This document shows positions 57,001 to 64,000 of a stretch of DNA of 64,000 bases, piece by piece (positions within the stretch are counted from its first letter, which is position 1; each line of letters begins with the position of its first letter). The position numbers and the translations under genes were made by a program. The notes under the pieces were generated by a model. The model did no database searches and was not told where the DNA came from. It worked only from the letters and a program-made list of their open reading frames with translations. Location of the stretch: the NCBI GenBank assembly GCA_022592435.1, contig JABYQS010000132.1:42492-106491 (forward strand), in the 5' to 3' direction. This stretch comes from Cerioporus squamosus (Eukaryota > Basidiomycota > Agaricomycetes > Polyporales > Polyporaceae).

Positions 57001-60000
57001 GAAGACGCCGCTGCACCTTGCTACCGCGCCATCATCAATGTGGTGCTTCACTTGCGATACTTCAACCCCTCTAGGGCACCCACGCCCCGAGATGCCCTTG
57101 CTCACGACCGATGGCTGGCTATGGACTTCACTCTGCTCAGCCGGTGCGCTATCAAGTGTAGCGCGTACACCACCGCACTCTTGTTCCTCGAACTCGCTTC
57201 CGGCCATCCGGTGTCACCGAATGCGTCTGACGCTTCCGCGACAGAACAGATTCTGTTCGAGATCTACAGCCATATCGACGAACCCGACGGTTTCTATGGC
57301 ATACAAACCGAGGACCTTCGCACATTCTTCGTCAAACGTCTTCGCCACGAGAGTCAGTGGGACAAGGCTCTACGCTACCATGGTGCGGTCGTGGAATCTG
57401 GCACTGCGAGCTCTTCCGATGCGGAAGGCGTCGTTCAGGCCTTATACTCTTTCGGATTCAACCAGCTCGCGCTGAGCACCATGCAGAACCTCTCCGTCGA
57501 ACCGAAATCCGCTACTCCCGAGTCTAGCAACCTCGCTTACAATCTTGGATGGCGCGCAGAGACATGGGATCTTCCAGAGAATCTGGGCAACAACCTCTCG
57601 GGTTCCACGCTTTACCTGGCCCTCCGTGCCGTGTATCGCGAGAGAAGTCCACATGTTGTGGATACAGTATTACGGCGGGCGTTCGCGGAGGAAATGAATC
57701 GCCTGCGCGAGCTTGGCAGCGAGAACTTCACTGAGATCCGACAGGTCACGCAGAATCTCATGTGTTTAAGCCAAATTCGTCGGTGGAAAGGAGAGGAGAT
57801 ACAGAAGGACCTGCAGTCGAAACGCATCAGTTCTGCTGAATGGGGCAGTTTCTCATCCCTCGACTCAGCCTTCGAGTGCGTTGATCATGTTTTTTCTCAT
57901 GAAGCATGGACTGATTGAGATCTCAGCTTCGCCAATATTGAAGCTATCATGGCGACGCGCATCTCGCTAGTCCGATCTGTACGACAGAAGGAGCAGCGAG
58001 ACCAGATCGGCGACCTCACTTCTCCTTTCTGTGACTCGTTGGTGGAGCTGGAGAAAGCATGTTTGCTGTGTCTCTCCGAGAAGGCTCGCAACGTCAACCA
58101 GCCACAGATCGCTCTGAACTCCGTCGTTCGTGCCCAAAACCTGGAGCGCATTCCTTCCTCGAGAGTGGCCCGAGAATTCGCAAGCGTCCTGTGGCTCATG
58201 GGCGAGCCAAAGCTAGCCATCAAGTCGCTGAGCTCACTTGCCGCTGTTGTTTCACTTGACAAATCGCGGCACGACGCCGAACAAGGCATGCAGCATGCTT
58301 TGCTTCTGGCACGCTTGGTGAGTACTATCCGTCTGGAGTCTGAATTACGCTGACAATGTATTCAAGGGGACTTGGTCTGCCGAAGCATCAATGCGAAAGC
58401 CCTCCCAGATCGTCTCTGATTGCTTCGGCCCGGCGGTCGACCTCGTTCTCAACTGCTCCTCAGAAGACACGTTCAAGGAAAGTGACAGACGTGCCTCCAT
58501 ATTCCACCAGTATGCGATATTCGCAGAGCGACAATACCATGCCATATCGCGGTCGCCGGATGCGTTACGTTGGAAGTTGTATGTCGATCGGAAGAAAGAA
58601 GAAATCAGGCAGCGTAAGAATCATATCACGCAGCTACAAAAAAACAAGACAAATCCCAAGGAGGTTCCAAGCTTGAAGAACGAGCTGAACAAGGCGCAAA
58701 CTCTCTTGAACCAGGACGAGGATCGGTACAGGGAGCAATCCGGACAGCGCACATCGTTCCTCACTACCGCAGTGGAGATGTATGCACGATGTCTCGCAGC
58801 TTCTAGCAGTTTTGACGAAGACTCACCTATACGGCTATGCTCCCTGTGGTTGGCCAACTTCGACAACGACGACCTGAAACACAAGCTCGGCCCCGCCATC
58901 GCGTCGGTCCCTTCCCACAAATTTGTGTTCCTCGCCCATCAGCTGACTGCCCGACTGTCGAAGTCGGACAGCTCTTCGTCGTCTCACAACCAGATCGCTC
59001 TACAGCACGTCATCTATCGCATGGGTCGCGAGCATCCCTACCACAGCCTGTTCCCCCTATACTGTCTGAGACTCGACGCGTCGTCTCCGTCGCAAGCTTC
59101 TGGTCATGCGAGAAGGCAGTCAGGACGACACGCGTCTCCAGCTCCGTCGCAGCTGGACCGCGCTGCAGCTGTTACAGATGTGTTCGACAAGTTACGATCT
59201 GACCCGAACGCTGGAGAACGCGTGAAGGCGGTGGAGCGCGTATGCGACGCGTCTTTGGAATGGGCGAAATATCCCATCAAGCCTACCTACGCCAAGAGGC
59301 CACCCCCCAGCGAGATACCGGTTCCCGACCATCTCCTCATTCTCAGCTTGAAGGACGTCCGAGTTCCAGTGATCACAGCATCAACGCCCATAGATCCCAC
59401 AGCTCAGTATCGCGACTGTGTCTGGATATCTCGTTACGATGTCCAGTATTCGACAGCTGGCGGAGTCAACCTGCCGAAGATCATCAAGTGCTTAGGGAGC
59501 GATGGGCATTGGTATAAGCAGCTGGTAAGTCGTATTCACACCTTGATACGCGGCTCGCATTAACTGTAAGCAGTTCAAGGGAGAAGGAGAAGACGACCTT
59601 CGGCAAGACGCCGTCATGGAGCAGGTCTTCGACCTGGTCAATGTTGTCCTTCGTCATGATCGCGAAACCAGGAAGAGGAAGCTCTCAGTACGAGGATACA
59701 AGGTCATACCACTCGCGGCGCAAGCCGGCGTCTTGGAGTTCGTTGACAACACCACCCCTCTCGCGAGCTGGTTACGACCAGCACATACCAGGTACGTTGA
59801 TTCACAATGCGCATCGGAGTCGTATGTTGAGTTGCATATCAAGGTACAACCCTGACGACTACACCCATGAGCAGTTCAGAGAACGCCTAGCTGGGACCAG
59901 TAAGACCGAGTGGCGCGATAACCCTGAAGCAGTCGTCAGACGGTTCATCGAGTTACGGTCCCGGTTCAGACCGGTCATGAGGCATTACTTCACTGAGAAA

Positions 60001-60912
60001 CACAAGACGCCAATGTCCTGGTTTGCGATGCGCCTACACTATTCGCGGAGCGTGGCGACGACCTCCATCGTCGGTCACATTCTCGGACTCGGGGATAGGC
60101 ATACATCGAATATCCTCATCGACAACAAGACGGGCGAGGTCGTTCATATTGATCTGGGTATTGCCTTCGAACAGGTATGCTTCTCGTTTTGCGTCGCGCC
60201 ATGAAACATGTTGCTAATTCGTCCGTACAGGGCAAGCTGCTTCCCCAGCCTGAGCGAGTCCCTTTCCGATTGACGGCTGATATGGTCGATGGCCTCGGGA
60301 TGTCTGGCACGCAAGGCGTCTTCCAAAGATGCGCCGAAGAAACCTTGCGGGTCTTGCGAGACGGTTCCGAGACGATCTTAACCGTGCTGGAGGTCTTCAA
60401 GTACGACCCTCTTCATTCATGGTACGTCACATTGCAGCTGGATGAGCCGTGCAGCCTCTCACCTCTCTTCCAGGACGGCGAGCGACTTCAAGCTCAAGCG
60501 CGTCCAGGGCGGCGAGACGGCGCAATTCACCGGAGAAGCCATCCGGTTTGCCATTGGCATCGACATGGCCAGCGACACGACCGACGAAGCGGCAGACCGC
60601 GCTCTCTCCACAGTCGCGAGGAAGTTGGACAAGACTCTCAGTGTGGAGTACACCGTGAACGAGCTCATCACCGAGGCGAGTGATCCGGGAAACCTGGCGC
60701 TCATGTACTTCGGTGCGTGTTTGAGTCTGGTTCCTCTATGTTTCGCCGCTCATAGATCACGCAGGCTGGGCGCCGCAACTGGTGAGAATAAGGAGAAGAT
60801 GGACAGTGCTCACGATCATCCCCATCACGAACAGCATCCTCCGAATAAACTTATCACACAACCATCCGCACACAAAACTACAACAAGTTTTCACGCATAT
60901 GTTACTTTCTGA
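51041..60912 (+). CDS. tel1: ATM/Tel1 PI3K-like protein kinase
   Basis: About ten exons encode roughly 3,050 residues, the size of fungal Tel1. The start is ATG 51041; the N-terminal helical repeats carry the Tel1/ATM TAN region ([20 protein letters not shown]). Intron 52403-52454 restores frame; 57876-57926 is a 51-nt intron that removes an in-frame TGA. FAT-domain helices run through 56900-59250 ([37 protein letters not shown]). The kinase domain has [17 protein letters not shown]...[28 protein letters not shown], the catalytic loop [13 protein letters not shown] and the metal-binding [16 protein letters not shown]-like end ([20 protein letters not shown]) follows. The last intron is clear (60715-60766) but the final exon after GWAPQL is not; the stop may lie between about 60790 and 60939. 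The kinase signals DNA breaks and maintains telomeres. Confidence 0.92.
57876..57926 (+). other. 51-nt in-frame intron in the tel1 gene
   Basis: Donor GTGCGT at 57876 and acceptor CTCAG ending 57926. It joins SLDSAF-D to FANIEAIM and removes TGA 57916-57918. The length is a multiple of three, so retention would stop translation before the kinase domain. Confidence 0.65.
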
Positions 60913-60939
60913 ATGGAATCTGCTTCTTTGAGCGCATTA

Positions 60940-61449
60940 CTGGCAGAATATGCGACCTCGGTTCGTACAGTGATACCCTCCGATAACAGTATTAACATCA
61001 CGGGTATCCACCAGGACGGTACATATATACTGCTACAGATGGAGAGGATATGCAACCAGAGTCCGGCACACAACCCAGGTCAGAATGCTACACGCTCGCC
61101 ACCCCCAAACCAACGTCCAGCGCTCAAATATTGGAAGATCTACAGCACCACCGCACCCACGCGTAGCATGGGCCTAACGTATCATAGGCGTTGTACACAC
61201 GAGACAACGCGCGCGACAGTTGCGTACAACACATCAGATTCAGGGTTGGAATTGGGTTGGGGTCGGGTCGAGTCGGGACACACGGACAGGAACGGGAGCC
61301 TATCAGAACACGGAAACGGAAGGGTACACAATGAGCGAGTTTCACGGAGATGGAAAGTGGATATAGATAGATCGGTGCATGACATGAAGAGAACGACAAC
61401 GGCGAGGCGATCGAAGGCGAAGCAGGGTGCGTGGTCGCGCGCAGGACCT
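60940..61449. other. intergenic stretch between convergent tel1 and PAK genes
   Basis: About 510 bp holding the two 3' flanks. Short open frames here have no motifs. Confidence 0.45.
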
Positions 61450-64000
61450 TTACTTGTTCTTGGCAATCTCGCGTGCTGCCTTGATGAGCGGCGCGAGGGT
61501 TCGTAGCGGCTCTGACAGCTTGAAGAATGGGTGCTACGTGGCCATTTTCGTCAGGAGGGGCGTAATTGAGACCGTTGCACCACACGTACCTGGAGCAGTT
61601 CTGACGCTGTGGGTCGCTTATCCGCATCTACCTCCAAGGTCTTGGAAAGGTAGTCCCGGAAGACCGGCGAGAGCGATTCCGGGTTCGCAATCTGGGGCGT
61701 GCCGTTGGTCGCGATGAGGTACAGAGCCTTCAATGGGTTCTGGTTGAGATATGGAGGTTCACCCTCGATCATTTCTGTCGGAGTCGAGTTATCAGCAGGT
61801 GTGCGACACCCCGCAATGAACAGGCACGCACCGATCGCCATGATACCCAAACTCCAGATGTCGACCTTCGGACCGTATTCCTTGCGAGTCACAACCTCCG
61901 GAGCCATCCAGTATGGTGTCCCGACCATGGTAGTGCGCTTCGCGTTCGACTCGGATATTTGCGCGCAGAAGACCGAAGTCAGCTACAAACAAGGTTCAGC
62001 CTGCCGGTTCAACTGAAATAAGAAGTGCAACGCACTGAGCTTAATGTCACCATTCATGCTGAGCAGCACGTTGTCGGACTTGATATCACGATGGATGACG
62101 CCGTGCCTGTGGAGGTGCTCGAGACCCTGGGCGGTCTCGCGCGAGACGGCGGCAATTTGGCCCTCGGTCATCAGGTTGGCGGGACGACGTCTGTCAGCGA
62201 GCCGCCTTCCATGTATTCCATGACAACCCAGAGCTCGTTCTTGTGCAGGAAGGAGTCGATGTAGTTAACGATGTTGGGGTGTCGCGAAGCCCGCATTACG
62301 AGGATCTCGTTGATGATGAGATCCTTCTTGGGCTGCTTGTCGAGGTCCATCTGCTTGATTGCCACGGAGAGGTTCGTGCCGACCTGGTATGCGGTATACA
62401 CGCCACCAGATGCACTGAGGTTATGTCAGATGTCATGTCTGTCCAGCGAATGGAACGATCCCTTACCCAGCGCCGATCTTGACCAAGTTCCTGTACAACT
62501 TTGTAGGATCCGCATCCGTGCAGATTTGCTGCAGCCGCTTGACGATGTCCGCCTCCTTCGCAATATCCTTCTCCTTCTTCTCGCGTCTCCTCGGAGTGGC
62601 CCCGCCAGCGGCTGCAGCCTTCTGGAGACTGGCAGCGGCGGCGCTGGGTTGCGGCTGCGATGCGGGACCCCGTCCCTCTCGCTCGCGATCGCGCACGCTA
62701 GGCGACGACTTGAGCGGCAATTCCGTCTGTGATGACCCAGGGGACGACTTCGGGGGCTTCGGAGGAGCCGCGGGCGCTGCGTGATGGGGGGAGTGTGATG
62801 GGAGGGCTGCTGGCCTGGTCCCGGGGAGCGTCTGTCGCGCGTGGTGTTTGCACGGGACAGCTGCTCCGCGGGCTTATGCGGCTTGCTCTGAGGGAGGCGT
62901 TGTGACGTGGAGCGGTCGAGAGTGGGCGTCGCGGGGGCGGCGGGGCGGGGGCCATGCGATGCGACGTCGGGGGAGTACTGGCCGTCTTCTTGGGAGGAGG
63001 GGGAGCGGCACGCTGGGTAGATGCATCAGAAGTATGCAGCAAACATACTGTACAGGACGTACTGGGTTAGCGAAACCATCGTCGAAGGGCTTCGGCTGGG
63101 GAGGCGCGATGGGGGTCGGAGGCGTCGGGGCATGGATCGCACCCATCTTGTCCCAGACAGATGTGTCTCCCCGGTTGGTCTCTTGATAGAACTTGACGAT
63201 CTCCATGACCGCCTGGGGGTTCTTCTCCTGCTCCGTTCTGGAGATCCCGCTCTCCTGCAGCAGCTGCTGCCACTCCTTCGGCAGGCCGGTGAACTCGCCC
63301 GTGGAGGTGTTGAAGCCGACATGGGTGAGGTGGACGGGGTCGTACGGAGTGCTGATCTCTGGTCTCTTGGAGGTATTGAGGAGGTCGGACATGAACGTGA
63401 ACACACCCTTCTTCGACTTTGCCGTCGTGCTGCTCCGCGATCGGCTGCCTGCGGCACTGATTGTCGACGGCGTGCTAGGCGCATACGGGGCCGGGGGCAG
63501 CGGCGGGAGATCGTAGTTGGCCGCGTACTGGGTGTTGGGCTGCATCTGCGGGGTCTGGGCGGGGATTTCGGAGGGGTCGACGTAGTACGGGACGTCGGCA
63601 GCAGTGAGGACGGGATCGGAGAGGCGATGTCTGGCGAGATTGGCTTGGGTCGGGTAGATGTCGTTCAGGGTGGCCGTGTTGGCCCTCGACGGGCGCGGCG
63701 GGGGCGAGGTGGTCGTCATGGAGGGCTCGTTGCGGAACGGGTCGCGATCGACAGAGTGCGAGGTCGTCTGCTTACGCGGAGGCGGCTTCTGGAGCGAGTT
63801 GCGGACCCTCGGAGGCGTGCCGGAGCTGTTCTTCGTGAGCGGCGGGGGCGGGGGCGCGGCGCGGGACGGGTGTAGTTGTCGGAGTAGGTGTTCGCAGCGG
63901 CGGCGTGGAGGTGGGCTTCGTTGAGGAGGTTGTTGTACTCCTGGATGGATTCTCGCGACGGGCGGTGGTATTCGACGGTGATTTTCGAGTGGCGGCTGTT
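61450..64000 (-). CDS. PAK/STE20-type protein kinase (Cla4-like), 5' end cut, frame disrupted
   Basis: The right edge encodes [20 protein letters not shown], a link region of Cla4-like kinases, then a Pro-rich linker. The PBD/CRIB is [20 protein letters not shown] and [18 protein letters not shown] (Cdc42/Rac binding). The kinase domain has [30 protein letters not shown], the hinge [15 protein letters not shown], catalytic loop [32 protein letters not shown] and [12 protein letters not shown]. It ends [15 protein letters not shown], stop 61450-61452. The conserved frame is broken at least three times: a one-base loss between DVV and NLMTEGQ (about 62170-62185), an extra base just after DFG (about 61968-61974), and a shift in a C-rich tract (63841-63865). 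No intron explains these. Either this is a decaying gene or the assembly has indel errors; a working kinase would act in polarity and septation. Confidence 0.8.

Noticed and set aside
63021..63875. Long plus-strand open frame opposite the PAK gene
   Set aside because: It begins at a non-ATG codon and is a GC-rich shadow of the PBD/CRIB-coding strand, which has clear conserved motifs.

Overview
The window is nuclear DNA of a basidiomycete fungus, most likely an agaricomycete of the polypore type. The evidence is many short introns (about 50-65 nt, GT..AG), a moderately GC-rich coding sequence, basidiomycete-restricted families (DUF6533 membrane protein, many F-box/LRR-like proteins with acidic tails), and a fungal immunomodulatory protein (FIP), a family known from Ganoderma, Trametes, Dichomitus and Flammulina. 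There are no bacterial-style operons; each gene is treated as its own transcription unit. All exon structures are read by eye and the splice sites are approximate.

Left part (1-19.6 kb): a partial RTC4-domain gene on the minus strand; an F-box protein whose last intron looks like a GC-AG intron; a dienelactone-hydrolase-like enzyme; the FIP gene; the tRNA 2'-phosphotransferase TPT1; a RING-type E3 ligase with a very acidic tail; a DUF6533 membrane protein; an organic-solute-transporter-alpha (DUF300) membrane protein with a long disordered tail; and a tiny arginine-rich protein behind a clear TATA box.

Middle part (20-38.3 kb): two tandem minus-strand paralogues of an unrecognised coiled-coil family; a ROG1-like lipase; a large fatty-acid dioxygenase/P450 fusion (Ppo, psi-factor oxygenase) in which phenylalanine sits where the P450 heme-thiolate cysteine is expected; coatomer epsilon subunit; a small basic orphan; and a Cys-x2-Cys protein of unknown role.

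Right part (38.5-64 kb): an array of F-box genes and relics surrounds two DNA-damage checkpoint genes, the 9-1-1 clamp subunit RAD9 and the ATM/TEL1 kinase. One F-box gene was duplicated in tandem together with the end of RAD9, leaving a RAD9 relic between the copies; the RAD9-proximal copy has lost 187 nt and is frameshifted. Another F-box gene is split by an insertion of about 0.84 kb flanked by a 9-bp direct repeat and carries further frameshifts. The window ends inside a PAK/STE20-type kinase (PBD/CRIB plus kinase domain) whose conserved frame is broken by several single-base shifts, which points either to recent gene decay or to residual indel errors in the assembly.
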